64,000 nucleotides of DNA, taken from an uncultured Tateyamaria sp. GTDB lineage: Bacteria > Pseudomonadota > Alphaproteobacteria > Rhodobacterales > Rhodobacteraceae. The stretch covers positions 1-64,000 of the forward strand of contig NZ_CANKXW010000010.1 in assembly GCF_947487805.1 (NCBI RefSeq), in the 5' to 3' direction. The position numbers and the translations under genes are program-made. The notes beneath the pieces are model-generated. The model was not told where the DNA came from. It did no database searches and saw only the letters and a program-made list of their open reading frames with translations. Below, one piece after another: positions 43,766-53,676 of this stretch; positions within the stretch are counted from its first letter, which is position 1; each line of letters begins with the position of its first letter.

Positions 43766-45325
43766 CTATTCTGCGGTTTGCATGCCCAACCGGTGCAGGG
43801 TTTTCCGTTCGATCACAACAACGAGTTGATACAGAATGACCGACAAGAGAACTGAAACAGAGGCAACGGTCCAGATCATGCCAAAGTCCAGGTAGCCGCG
43901 GGATTGGTTCAGCAAGTTGCCGAGCCCTCGCCCCGTGGCCAGCCATTCTGCGATCATGACCCCAAGCAAGGCGCGCGGGACAGTCAGGCGCGTCGCTGCG
44001 AACAGATAGGGCAGGGAGGCCGGGATCGTCACCAGCCGCATTTCCTGCCAAACAGATGCACCATAGGCGCGCGGCAAATCTTGTGCGCTGCGCGGAACCA
44101 ATGCGATCCCTTGCGCCAATGTGACGAAGGCAGGAAAGAACGTCACCGAGATTGTCACCCAAAGCGTCAAAGAGGTGCCGCGCCCGAATATCAGCACCAA
44201 AAGCGGGGTCAGAGCCACCAAAGGCATGGTTTGCGTCACAAGGGCCACAGGCATGAATGCGCGAATGGCGTTTGGGAACAGCCGTGTCGAGATTGCCAAC
44301 AGAAACGCAAAGCCAATGCCAGCCGCCATGCCCGCGAAAGTGATGGGAAGTGTTTCTGACAATGCCCGCAAGAGCTTTTCTTGTGCGACAGGGGCAGTCT
44401 TTGCGAAAAACAGGTAGTCCATCACCCCAAAAGGTGTTTTCGCGATCATCGCAGGTACGCCGGTCAGCACTATGAAGGCCCACCACAAAAGGAATGGCAG
44501 TGACACAATGCCGAAGAGCATCAGCGCACGCTTGAACGGTGATGCAGGGACTGCCGCGCTAATGGGAGTGGCGGTGTTCAACGTCACAGCGCGCGTCGCC
44601 CCCAGCAAGCGCCTGGAAACCAATGCAAAGAACAAATAGCCCAATCCCGCAATAGCGGTTGCGATCAGGCCAATGCCCCAAAGCCTGTCTGGCTCTCCTC
44701 GGCCAAGCGATCCAAGCAGGTAGGTTCCAAGCCCCCAGCGCCCTCCACCGCCAAACTCGGCCAGAATTGCGCCCAATACGGCGTTGGGAGCCGCAATCTG
44801 GAAGCCTGTAATGATAGTGGGCAGGGCACTGCGAAGTTGGACCAGCCAAAGAACACGCCAACGGCCACCTCCATAGGCTTTCACAACGTCACTGGCCCGA
44901 CTGTCGGACTGGCTTATTCCGATGACAGTTGCTGTCATGGTTACGAAATAGACGGCCAGCGCGGCAAGAACGATGCGAGGTGCCATGCCGGATAAAGTCA
45001 GCACAAGGATCGGGGCAATCGCGATGGGCGGCAGTGCAAAAACTGCGATATTCACACCGCGAAAAAGGCGCAGCAATGTTGGCGACATCGCAAATGCCAC
45101 ACCAGCTATCAGCGCAATTGCATTGCCAATCAGAAAACCAACACCGGACGCATAGAGCGTTGCCCAGATATGGCGCGGATAATCGGCGTGGTCTTCCCAT
45201 AACCTGATCAGGATTTCTGAAAACCCTGGCAGGGCACCACTGGCAACCAGATCCATGCGGCCCGCGATTTCCCAGATCAGAAGCAAGATCGCAACATTCC
45301 GCAAGCCCGTTGGCACCTTAGCCAT
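43766..45325 (-). CDS. fused double ABC permease (two tandem permease domains)
   Basis: 519 aa with two permease domains in one chain: the first about residues 50-250 (loop SDVVKAYGGGRWRVLWLVQL), the second about 310-505 (loop QDLPRAYGASVWQEMRLVTI). Ordinary NitT/TauT permeases are 250-300 aa and act as homodimers; a fused pair is a built-in pseudo-dimer. It ends the MTHFS-like/NMT1/ATPase/permease operon and overlaps the ATPase stop by eight bases. Confidence 0.88.
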   Translation of the reverse strand: MAKVPTGLRNVAILLLIWEIAGRMDLVASGALPGFSEILIRLWEDHADYPRHIWATLYASGVGFLIGNAIALIAGVAFAMSPTLLRLFRGVNIAVFALPPIAIAPILVLTLSGMAPRIVLAALAVYFVTMTATVIGISQSDSRASDVVKAYGGGRWRVLWLVQLRSALPTIITGFQIAAPNAVLGAILAEFGGGGRWGLGTYLLGSLGRGEPDRLWGIGLIATAIAGLGYLFFALVSRRLLGATRAVTLNTATPISAAVPASPFKRALMLFGIVSLPFLLWWAFIVLTGVPAMIAKTPFGVMDYLFFAKTAPVAQEKLLRALSETLPITFAGMAAGIGFAFLLAISTRLFPNAIRAFMPVALVTQTMPLVALTPLLVLIFGRGTSLTLWVTISVTFFPAFVTLAQGIALVPRSAQDLPRAYGASVWQEMRLVTIPASLPYLFAATRLTVPRALLGVMIAEWLATGRGLGNLLNQSRGYLDFGMIWTVASVSVLLSVILYQLVVVIERKTLHRLGMQTAE

Positions 45326-46085
45326 GCAGCACCGATGCGATACGATCTGTCAAAGCATGGAAGGCCGGATCTGAGAAGAGGTCTGGATGACGGGGGCGTG
45401 TAAAAGGCACATCGATGATTTCGACAATGCGGCCGGGGTTTGCGTGCATCACGGCAACGCGGTCGGCCAGAAAAACGGCCTCATCAATCCCGTGTGTGAC
45501 CAGTAGCGCAGTCGAGCCTGTTTCCTGCCAGACACGCTGCAATTCGACGTTCATCTGACGCCTCAATATTTGGTCTAGTGCTCCAAACGGTTCATCCATA
45601 AAGAGCACGTTTGGTTTGGTGACAAGCGCGCGGGCAATCGCCACACGCTGACGCATACCACCCGATAACTCGCCGGGGAGGGAGTTTTCAAACCCCTTCA
45701 GACCAACAAGCTCAATCATTGCCTGCACCTGGGCGGCATGCGATTTCCGGCTCAGGCCAATGACCTCAAGTGGCACTTCAATGTTGCGACGCACATTGCG
45801 CCAGGGCAGCAAAGCCGAGTCCTGAAAGGCAACGCCCGTCTTGCCGGACTTCGCGGCGATGGCAGGCGCTTCGCCGTTGATCAGCACATCGCCCGCATCA
45901 GCAGAGTCCAGCCCCAAGGCGATGCGCAAAGCTGTGGATTTTCCGCATCCAGAGGGGCCAATCACAGCAGTAAAGGACGCAGGTGGACACAGCAGCGTCA
46001 CATCGTGCAACGCTTCAACCGTTTTTCCGCGTCCTTCAAAGGTCTTATAGACCCCGGAAAGGGAAATCCCATCCGGGGCAGGCAT
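45318..46085 (-). CDS. ABC transporter ATPase (NitT/TauT type), second system
   Basis: 255 aa. Walker A GPSGCGKST, signature [16 protein letters not shown], Walker B VLFMDEPFGALDQILR. It shares one base with the binding-protein stop and overlaps the double permease gene by eight bases. The only ATPase of this operon, it must serve the fused permease. Confidence 0.92.
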   Translation of the reverse strand: MPAPDGISLSGVYKTFEGRGKTVEALHDVTLLCPPASFTAVIGPSGCGKSTALRIALGLDSADAGDVLINGEAPAIAAKSGKTGVAFQDSALLPWRNVRRNIEVPLEVIGLSRKSHAAQVQAMIELVGLKGFENSLPGELSGGMRQRVAIARALVTKPNVLFMDEPFGALDQILRRQMNVELQRVWQETGSTALLVTHGIDEAVFLADRVAVMHANPGRIVEIIDVPFTRPRHPDLFSDPAFHALTDRIASVLHG

Positions 46086-47056
46086 CAGATTTCTTCTAAA
46101 AGCGTTGTGTCAAACATGTCGCGCGACCCGTTGATGCCAACTTCGGCCAATGCACTGAGGTTTGCGGCGATCCCTTCTTCTGTCATCGCGAAAATGCCAG
46201 CTGAGTTTTCCATCAACGGTTTCTGCGCTTCGTTAAAGAAGATTTCGTTGTCGATTGTGCGGCCAGTGCCCGCAAAATGGGTGTCTGCCCATTTTGGTGG
46301 CCAAAGCGCCGTGTCGACATTGTTTTCTATCCACCCTTTGCGACTGGCGCGCAGCCACGCCACCAATTCGGCACGTTTGCTGTTCAGGACCTCTTCGGTC
46401 ACAACAACTGTGTCATTGTATGTGGTAAAGCCAAAGTCATAAAGCAGGAAGGACGTCGCCTCGACCCCTTGCAGGCTGATCGTGTAGGGGACGTTGGTGG
46501 TGAAATCGAGGCTGGCGTCGATCTCGCCCTTGATGAGAGGCGTTGGGTCGTAAGCATAGGGCACGATGTTGACGTCACCCGGATCGATGTCGTTCAGCTT
46601 GAGCATGGCTTCGACGGAAATCACATTCACAGGCGGCACGGCAAGTGTTTTGCCAACCAGATCAGCCGGGGAATTAATGCCGCTGCCAACCAGTGACACA
46701 ATCCCGATGGGGTTCTTCTGGTATTGCGCACCGATGATCTTGAACGGAGCACCCTGATCCACAATCGCCTTGATTGTGGTATCTGGCGTGGTGAGCGCCA
46801 GATCAGCCCGGCCCGCGATGATGGTGCTCTCGGGGATCACGTCGGGGCCGCCGGACAGATACGTAAGATCCAGCCCTTCGTCTGCGTAATAGCCCTTATC
46901 CATCGCCAGAAAATAGCCTGCAAATTCGGCGTCATTGATCCATGCGGCTTGCATGGTCAAAGGTGTCGCGGCCATCGCCCGCACCGGCAGAGATGATGCG
47001 GCAGCGGCGGCACCTGCAGTACCCAAGAAGTGGCGGCGGTTTAATCTTAAGGTCAT
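46085..47056 (-). CDS. ABC substrate-binding protein (NMT1/THI5-like), second system, Tat-exported
   Basis: 323 aa. Signal region LRLNRRHFLGTAGAAAAAS has a twin-arginine motif. Residues after it (MQAAWINDAEFAGYFLAMDK and LDLTYLSGGPDVIPE) are close to binding proteins for pyrimidine-type ligands such as hydroxymethylpyrimidine precursors. The ligand is not certain. It lies 25 bp after the MTHFS-like gene. Confidence 0.87.
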   Translation of the reverse strand: MTLRLNRRHFLGTAGAAAAASSLPVRAMAATPLTMQAAWINDAEFAGYFLAMDKGYYADEGLDLTYLSGGPDVIPESTIIAGRADLALTTPDTTIKAIVDQGAPFKIIGAQYQKNPIGIVSLVGSGINSPADLVGKTLAVPPVNVISVEAMLKLNDIDPGDVNIVPYAYDPTPLIKGEIDASLDFTTNVPYTISLQGVEATSFLLYDFGFTTYNDTVVVTEEVLNSKRAELVAWLRASRKGWIENNVDTALWPPKWADTHFAGTGRTIDNEIFFNEAQKPLMENSAGIFAMTEEGIAANLSALAEVGINGSRDMFDTTLLEEI

Positions 47057-47081
47057 GTCATTTATCTCCTGTTGGATGGAT

Positions 47082-47819
47082 TCAGGCTAAGCCCTGGATG
47101 CGTTGCAATTCCTGCAGCGGCGGGGTTTCAGCGATTTGTTTGGGATCTAGCAGCGGCCATTTCACGCCGCTGGGGCGTTTGGCACGGCGTTCGACGGTGT
47201 ACATCTGTGAAGGGGTTGCGATCTTGTCGACCAGAATGTCCGTCTCGGATGGCTGAAGCTGATCTTCGACCAGCTGCACATCATGGACAACCGCCAGCAC
47301 CGGTGTCGTCTCATCCACCAGGCCAAGATCTGTAAACATGCCCCATTCCAGATCAAAAAAACCATGACCTTTGCCGAACCGAACGCCATTCTTTGATACA
47401 GCAGACGCACCGGTCACCATCAGATCAAAACGCCCGCGTTTTGCGATGTCTTCCAACGTGATCGGCGTGCCGAAATGCTCCATCCCATCCAGCCAGGACG
47501 CGTAGAGCGCTGCACCTTCCGGAACCTTTTCTGGTTCAAGCAAAACAAAACCGCGGTAGATGCCATAGGTCGACATCACGAAAGGCTTTCCATCTTCGAT
47601 CATGCGGCGGCGCAGGTCCGTAAGGCAATTATCTGGTGTAATAAACGCAAACGCAGAGTCAGCGTAGGCGTCTTCTGCAACCAGGAGGTCGGTCGCTTTT
47701 TCAGACCCTTCGAAGTCAGGGATCACCTCGGCAAAATTCAAGTGAAATCGCGTATCCGGCTTTGCTACATCGTGCAGTTTTGTCCAGATCCGTTCTCGGA
47801 CAACCTTTGAAGTAGACAT
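47082..47819 (-). CDS. 5-formyltetrahydrofolate cyclo-ligase (MTHFS)-like protein
   Basis: 245 aa. The C-terminal half has RFGKGHGFFDLEWGMFTDLG, matching the GxGxGxYD nucleotide/folate loop of cyclo-ligases with Phe and Leu replacing usual residues. The N-terminal part is longer than in the standard enzyme. Because it heads a transport operon and is divergent from an RpiR regulator, it may act on an imported heterocycle or formylated compound rather than on 5-formyl-THF. The start is at 47819 (MSTSKVVRER), after the operator-like repeats. Confidence 0.72.
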   Translation of the reverse strand: MSTSKVVRERIWTKLHDVAKPDTRFHLNFAEVIPDFEGSEKATDLLVAEDAYADSAFAFITPDNCLTDLRRRMIEDGKPFVMSTYGIYRGFVLLEPEKVPEGAALYASWLDGMEHFGTPITLEDIAKRGRFDLMVTGASAVSKNGVRFGKGHGFFDLEWGMFTDLGLVDETTPVLAVVHDVQLVEDQLQPSETDILVDKIATPSQMYTVERRAKRPSGVKWPLLDPKQIAETPPLQELQRIQGLA

Positions 47820-47834
47820 CGCGATTCCTTTGCG

Positions 47835-47870
47835 TTTCACTGTTTCACAGTAGTGAAATTTTCGTTTCAT
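47835..47870. promoter_or_regulatory. repeated TTTCAC elements between the MTHFS-like and RpiR genes
   Basis: TTTCAC occurs at 47835-47840 and 47843-47848, its inverse GTGAAA at 47853-47858, and TTTCAT at 47865-47870. TTTCAC-AGTA-GTGAAA (47843-47858) is a perfect inverted repeat. It lies between divergent starts and is a likely site for the RpiR-type regulator, controlling both itself and the transport operon. Confidence 0.55.
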
Positions 47871-47914
47871 AGGTCAAGTTGAATCTGAAAGCAGTACAGG
47901 ATATTCCCTTTTTC

Positions 47915-48763
47915 ATGGCTTCACGACTCATCCTTCGCATTCATGAAAAGCACGCGCGCCTGACAAGCAGTGAGCAGAAAATTGCCAATGTACTGGTGGA
48001 AAATCAGGGGCTTATAGAAACTCATACCGCGACTGAACTTGCAAATATGGCAGGCGTGTCCAAAGCGACAACTGCCCGTTTTTTTCGCAGTTTGGGATAC
48101 GTCGATTTTGAAGAAGTTCGCCTGCAGGCGCGGGAGGAACGGGACCGAACCCAGCCCTATTCCCAAAAAGAACAGGCACCGGACCAGGTCATACTTGGTC
48201 GGTCAATCGTCGACCATCTGGATTTGGAATTGCGCAATTTGACCCGAACTTTCGAAGAGCTGCGCTCGGACCGGTTGCCAGAGGTTGCTGAAATCCTTTC
48301 AACCGCGCCACGTGTCTGGTTTTTGGGATTTGGTGCTGAAGATGGTGTCGCACGCATTGGGAAAACGCTGTTCTCGCGATTGCGCCATGATGTTCATTAT
48401 CTTGATGGTGCAGGGCAGGACTGGGCAAGCGATTTGGCGATGATGGGCCCGCGTGATGCACTTGTCCTTGTTACGTTAGAGACACGTCCAAAGCTGTTGC
48501 GCTCGCTCTTGGCCTATGCGCGAACATCACGGCTTCGGATCATCACGATTACGGACCATCGCTATCAGGCGCAAGCAGAGCGCTTTTCTGAAACTGTCCT
48601 GGCTTGTCACGTTGCGAGCTATGGGATGCTGAATACGCATGCGACTGTTGTGTCTATGTTACGGCTGGTTGCGATAGCATATGTGGGAAAGAACCCTGTC
48701 GCCGTAAAACAGCGGGCCGAAACGCTTGACGCAATTGTTGAGGAACTTGATCTTCTGGAGTGA
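47915..48763 (+). CDS. MurR/RpiR-family transcriptional regulator
   Basis: 282 aa. N-terminal helix-turn-helix (about 1-80) with LTSSEQKIANVLVENQ and MAGVSKATTARFFRSLGYVD, then a SIS-type domain (about 120-250; FLGFGAEDGVARIGKTLFSR). The typical sugar-phosphate contacts of the SIS domain are replaced (VLVTLETRPKLLRSLLAYAR), so the effector is probably not a sugar phosphate. The ATG at 47915 has AGGA 13 bases before it; an upstream TTG at 47879 is possible. It is the last gene of the island before the rebuilt dusA. Confidence 0.85.
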   Translation: MASRLILRIHEKHARLTSSEQKIANVLVENQGLIETHTATELANMAGVSKATTARFFRSLGYVDFEEVRLQAREERDRTQPYSQKEQAPDQVILGRSIVDHLDLELRNLTRTFEELRSDRLPEVAEILSTAPRVWFLGFGAEDGVARIGKTLFSRLRHDVHYLDGAGQDWASDLAMMGPRDALVLVTLETRPKLLRSLLAYARTSRLRIITITDHRYQAQAERFSETVLACHVASYGMLNTHATVVSMLRLVAIAYVGKNPVAVKQRAETLDAIVEELDLLE

Positions 48764-48934
48764 GCTGCTCACTCGACCCGATGAAAAACAGAACGCCAAA
48801 CGAACACGCCCAGTTGCCCCCAATCCCCGCCCATAGCCTGTCGTCGTACCAGGGGGCTAGACTGCCTTAACCGGTATAAGTAAGCGTGCAGCATGGTCCC
48901 GAAAACCCGATCGCGGACCACAGGAGAGCCCAGA

Positions 48935-49945
<1,011 letters not shown>

Positions 49946-49975
49946 TCACCCGCGACCCGCCCAAGGAGCCGCCCC

Positions 49976-50797
49976 ATGCCCGAGACCGTTCTGTTGTTCC
50001 AGATGCTGGCCGTGCTGGCCGTGATCGGCGCCTTTGCGGGCGTGCTGGCCGGGCTGCTGGGGGTCGGGGGCGGCATCGTGCTGGTACCTGCGTTTTTCTA
50101 TGCATTCCAGACCCTTGGCTATGACGGGCCCGAGTTGATGCAGATGTGTCTCGCGACCTCGCTGGCCACGATCATCGTGACCTCGGTGCGTTCGGTGCTG
50201 AGCCATAACAAGAAAGGCGCCGTCGACTGGGATATCCTGCGCACATGGGCGCCGGGGATCGTGCTGGGCGCAGTGCTGGGCATGCTGGTGGTGGCCGGGC
50301 TGCGGTCGGTTACGCTTCAGGTGATCTTTGGCGTTCTGGCCCTGATTGTCGGGGTCTACATGAGCTTTGGCAAGGCCGACTGGCGGGTCGCGGATGCGAT
50401 GCCGCGCGGGCCTTTGCGCCTCGTGCTGTCGCCGCTCTTGGGGTTCATGTCGGTGCTCATGGGCATCGGCGGAGGCAGCTTTGGCGTGCCGGTGATGACG
50501 CTCTTCAACACGCCCATCCACCGCGCGGTGGCCACGGCCGCCGGGTTCGGCGTGCTGATCGCGGTGCCTGCGGTGATCGGGTTCCTGATGGTGGACCTGA
50601 CAATGACCGTGCCGCCGCTGACCATCGGCGCGGTCAACCTCGTGGCCTTTGCCGTGGTGATCGCGATGACGCTGATCACGACCCCCTACGGCGTGCGGCT
50701 GGCCCATGCGATGGATGCCAAACCGCTCAAGCGCGCCTTCGGCGTGTTCCTCGTGCTGGTCGCGCTGAACATGCTGCGCAAGGCGCTCTGGGGATGA
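49976..50797 (+). CDS. TauE/SafE-family sulfite/organosulfonate exporter-like membrane protein
   Basis: 273 aa, about eight membrane segments in two repeated halves. FAGVLAGLLGVGGGIVLVPA and FMSVLMGIGGGSFGVPVM are the duplicated family motifs. Members export sulfoacetate, sulfite or related anions; the substrate is not clear here. It lies 30 bp after dusA and overlaps the dioxygenase start by four bases. Confidence 0.88.
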   Translation: MPETVLLFQMLAVLAVIGAFAGVLAGLLGVGGGIVLVPAFFYAFQTLGYDGPELMQMCLATSLATIIVTSVRSVLSHNKKGAVDWDILRTWAPGIVLGAVLGMLVVAGLRSVTLQVIFGVLALIVGVYMSFGKADWRVADAMPRGPLRLVLSPLLGFMSVLMGIGGGSFGVPVMTLFNTPIHRAVATAAGFGVLIAVPAVIGFLMVDLTMTVPPLTIGAVNLVAFAVVIAMTLITTPYGVRLAHAMDAKPLKRAFGVFLVLVALNMLRKALWG

Positions 50798-51534
50798 TAG
50801 GTGCGGACGGCTTTGTCGTCTTTGACGCCGATCCCCGCGTGACCGCCTGGGCCGACGCCGCCGCCCGCGCTGCAGGGCGCATCACCACTGACCCAGAGAT
50901 CGCCGCCCGCAATCTGCGCCATGGCGACACGTGGTTCGTGGGGGTCGATGCCCTGCCCAACACGCCCGACGGGTCCGTCCTCGGCGTGCCCCTTGCAGGC
51001 CCGTGGGACGGGGGGGTGCCGGTCCTGCCGCTGCACCCGGCACAGCTGTCGGTGATCTATCCCGGCTATCCGCGCCGCGATGCGGACCAGTCCGAGGCCA
51101 ACCACCGCTACCGGCTCGACCGCTGCGCCGCCCATGTGGATGGCCTTTTGCCCGAAGGGCCGCAGCGCCGACGCTTTGCACGCGAGTGCCACGCCTATAT
51201 TCTCGGAATTCCGCTGGATGATGCAGGCGACGCGCCAACGGTCATATGGCCCGGCAGCCACCACATCATGAAGGCGGCCTTTGCTCGCGCCATAGGGGAC
51301 CGCGCACCCGGCGACGTGGACCTCACCGACGCCTACCACGCGGCGCGCCGCACCGTGTTTGACACCTGCGATCCGGTCGCCATCACCGCGGCCAAGGGGC
51401 AGTCCTTCCTGATCCACCGCCACGCTCTGCACGGCACGGCACCGTGGTCCGGCACGGGCACCAAGCCGCGCGCCATCGCGTTTTTCCGACCCGAATACCC
51501 TGATCCGATGGACTGGCTTGCCTCTAGCGCTTGA
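50794..51534 (+). CDS. phytanoyl-CoA dioxygenase-like Fe(II)/2-oxoglutarate enzyme
   Basis: 246 aa. RCAAHVDGLLPEG offers the HxD iron ligands and FLIHRHALHGTAPW the distal histidine of the PhyH-like fold; KPRAIAFFRPEY has an arginine that could bind 2-oxoglutarate. It would hydroxylate a small substrate. The ATG overlaps the exporter stop. Its end overlaps the convergent DUF1289 gene by eleven bases. Confidence 0.72.
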   Translation: MIGADGFVVFDADPRVTAWADAAARAAGRITTDPEIAARNLRHGDTWFVGVDALPNTPDGSVLGVPLAGPWDGGVPVLPLHPAQLSVIYPGYPRRDADQSEANHRYRLDRCAAHVDGLLPEGPQRRRFARECHAYILGIPLDDAGDAPTVIWPGSHHIMKAAFARAIGDRAPGDVDLTDAYHAARRTVFDTCDPVAITAAKGQSFLIHRHALHGTAPWSGTGTKPRAIAFFRPEYPDPMDWLASSA

Positions 51535-51769
51535 GCCGCGCGCTGCGCCCACCGCGCCGTCCCTTGGGGGCAGGGCTGCGGTTGGGCAGGTCGTCCATGA
51601 TGGCGCGCCGCGCCTCCGGGCTCATCCGGCTCCAGCCGCCGATCTCGTCGATGGACCGTGCACAGCCCGTGCACAGTCGCGTTTCGGGATGGATCACGCA
51701 GATCTGCACGCAGGGGCTTTCGATCTCGTTGCGCTTCCACACCAGACTGTCGGGGACGGGGTTGCTCAT
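51524..51769 (-). CDS. DUF1289 (Fe-S protein-like) small protein
   Basis: 81 aa. ESPCVQICVIHPETRLCTGC carries the four-cysteine pattern of the family, followed by RSIDEIGGWSRMSPEARRAI. A metal or Fe-S role is suggested for the family but unproven. It overlaps the ruvX stop by four bases, hence the same operon as ruvX and ccmI. Confidence 0.85.
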   Translation of the reverse strand: MSNPVPDSLVWKRNEIESPCVQICVIHPETRLCTGCARSIDEIGGWSRMSPEARRAIMDDLPNRSPAPKGRRGGRSARLKR

Positions 51770-52242
51770 GACTGCCTCTTTATCACTGCCAGCCTGTCCA
51801 GCAGTCCCTGCAAGATATAGCCCGCCGCCACATGATCAATGACCTCGGCGCGACGTTTGCGTGTCGTATCCGCCTCAAGCAGCGCTTTTTCCGCCGCCAC
51901 CGTGGACAGGCGTTCGTCCCAGAAGGTGATCGGCCCATCCCACAGCTTGGCAAAGTTGCGGGCAAAGGCGCGGGTCGACTGGCATCGCGGCCCTTCGGAG
52001 CCGTCCATGTTGCGCGGCAGGCCGAGAACCAGCCCGCCAACGCGGCGTTCGGCCAGTAGCGTCTGAAGCCGCGCGGCATCCACGCCGAATTTCTTGCGCC
52101 GCACCGTTTCCAGCGGCGTGGCCACGGACCAGAACGTGTCGGACACGGCCACGCCGATGGTCTTATCGCCCAGGTCAAGACCCATCAGCGCCTGCATTGG
52201 GGGCAGGGCGGCTGCGAATTCCGCGGTGTCATCGGTGATCAT
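51766..52242 (-). CDS. ruvX: putative pre-16S rRNA nuclease / Holliday junction resolvase homolog (YqgF)
   Basis: 158 aa. MGLDLGDKTIGVAVSD is the RNase H-fold start with the first catalytic Asp, LVLGLPRNMDGSEGPR and FWDERLSTVAAEKAL complete the site. The family trims the 5' end of 16S rRNA. It overlaps ccmI by four bases. Confidence 0.93.
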   Translation of the reverse strand: MITDDTAEFAAALPPMQALMGLDLGDKTIGVAVSDTFWSVATPLETVRRKKFGVDAARLQTLLAERRVGGLVLGLPRNMDGSEGPRCQSTRAFARNFAKLWDGPITFWDERLSTVAAEKALLEADTTRKRRAEVIDHVAAGYILQGLLDRLAVIKRQS

Positions 52243-53459
52243 TGCAGGCCCACACGGTCGGCGGCGCGGTTCAGCATGTCCATGGCGCGCGGATCGGTGC
52301 CGAACACCTCCCGCGCGTTGGCAAAGATGGCGGCGGCCTGATCCATCTGGCCCAGCACACCCAGCGCGCTGATCAGCTGCGCCCAGTCCTCGGCCGGACC
52401 GCCCTCGGTCGCCAAACGGTCGCTGAGGCCGGCAACCATGCCCTGGATCATCTCCAGCCGTTCTGCCGGGGACATCGCTTCTGCTGCCTCGATATCGGCG
52501 GCCGATGGCCCGCGCCCGGTGCCGATCACGGGCCGCGCCCAGTTGACGCCCGCGCGCATCGCCATGTCCTCGATCTGCGCGTCAATTGCGCCAATCCACG
52601 GCGCATCTGCAGGTCCCTCGCGCAACAGCTGATCCCAAACCCGCAGGGCCGTATCGGGCCGCCCGGTCTGGGCCATCATCAGCCCGAAATAATAACGCGC
52701 AGGCCCGTCCGCAGGGTCCAGCGCCAGCGTCCGCTCCAGCATCCGTTCGGCCTCGGGCGACACATACCCGCCCGCCGCAAGGATCAGCAGATCGGCATAT
52801 TCCGAAAAATCCTCCGCATCGGCGTCATCGCCGATCAGGGCAATCTCGCGCGATTTGGCGTCGTGGGCGGCGGCGAAATTGCCCAGCCGCGCCTCGGCTT
52901 GGCTGAGCAGCGCAAACCCCTGAACGTCTTCGGGGCGGGTCTGGACCGCGTTGCGCAACTGCTCCACCAGGGCGACATAGTCCGGCGGCACATCAGCGGG
53001 GGCCGGCGTATCGGGCACAGTCGCCTCGGCTGTGGCCTGATCGGGCCGGTCCGTGCGCAGGATCTGCGCGGCCTCGATCCGGTCGGCCAGCGCCAGATCG
53101 CCATAGCCGGGCGCGCCCAGCTGTAAATAGATTGCATAGGTCCCGCCGATCAGCGCCAGCGCGGTCACGCCCGCCACTACCGCACCGGCCTTGCCGGACC
53201 GGTCCGTGGCCTCTTCGCGCTGCAACGCCGCGTCGGCGGCCAGAATGCGGCGCGACACCTCGGTACGTGCGCGCTCCGCGTCCGCCTCCGACACGACACC
53301 GCGCGCCAAATCCCGGTCCACTTCCTTGAGTTGATCGCGATACACATCCAGATCATAGGCCGCAGGCGGACGATCCGAAACCTGACCCGCCACCAGCGCC
53401 CGCGCCAGCGTGGCCACCACCACGAGGGTCAAAACACCGGTGACAATCCAAAACAGCAT
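52239..53459 (-). CDS. ccmI: cytochrome c biogenesis protein CcmI
   Basis: 406 aa. Two membrane segments (about 1-22 and 95-115) enclose a cytoplasmic loop with DRPPAAYDLDVYRDQLKEVD, the leucine-zipper-like region of CcmI; the periplasmic C-terminal part holds TPR repeats (AEARLGNFAAAHDAKSREIA, LERTLALDPADGPARYYFG). It hands apocytochrome c to CcmFH. It is first in the ccmI-ruvX-DUF1289 operon and divergent from soxB. Confidence 0.93.
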   Translation of the reverse strand: MLFWIVTGVLTLVVVATLARALVAGQVSDRPPAAYDLDVYRDQLKEVDRDLARGVVSEADAERARTEVSRRILAADAALQREEATDRSGKAGAVVAGVTALALIGGTYAIYLQLGAPGYGDLALADRIEAAQILRTDRPDQATAEATVPDTPAPADVPPDYVALVEQLRNAVQTRPEDVQGFALLSQAEARLGNFAAAHDAKSREIALIGDDADAEDFSEYADLLILAAGGYVSPEAERMLERTLALDPADGPARYYFGLMMAQTGRPDTALRVWDQLLREGPADAPWIGAIDAQIEDMAMRAGVNWARPVIGTGRGPSAADIEAAEAMSPAERLEMIQGMVAGLSDRLATEGGPAEDWAQLISALGVLGQMDQAAAIFANAREVFGTDPRAMDMLNRAADRVGLQ

Positions 53460-53676
53460 GTGCCGCGTATCCTCTACGTTCCCCGCCCATGTAACGGCTG
53501 TGACGCATCAGCAAAAGGGCAAAGCCTGCCCACTGCGGCGCAGTCACGCAGACGTGCGGCGGGGCGGTGTCGCAAAACCGTCAAAAAGTGCCGCCAGCGC
53601 GGGCATTTTTCTTTGCGCCAAAGGTCATTAAACAGAAGTCTGCTGCCCGTCGATTCCAGTGCCCGGAGGCGCCGCC

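Noticed and set aside
53460-53676. Glycine or other riboswitch upstream of soxB
   Set aside because: There are short hairpins such as GGGCA-N5-TGCCC, but no arrangement I can match to a known riboswitch class.
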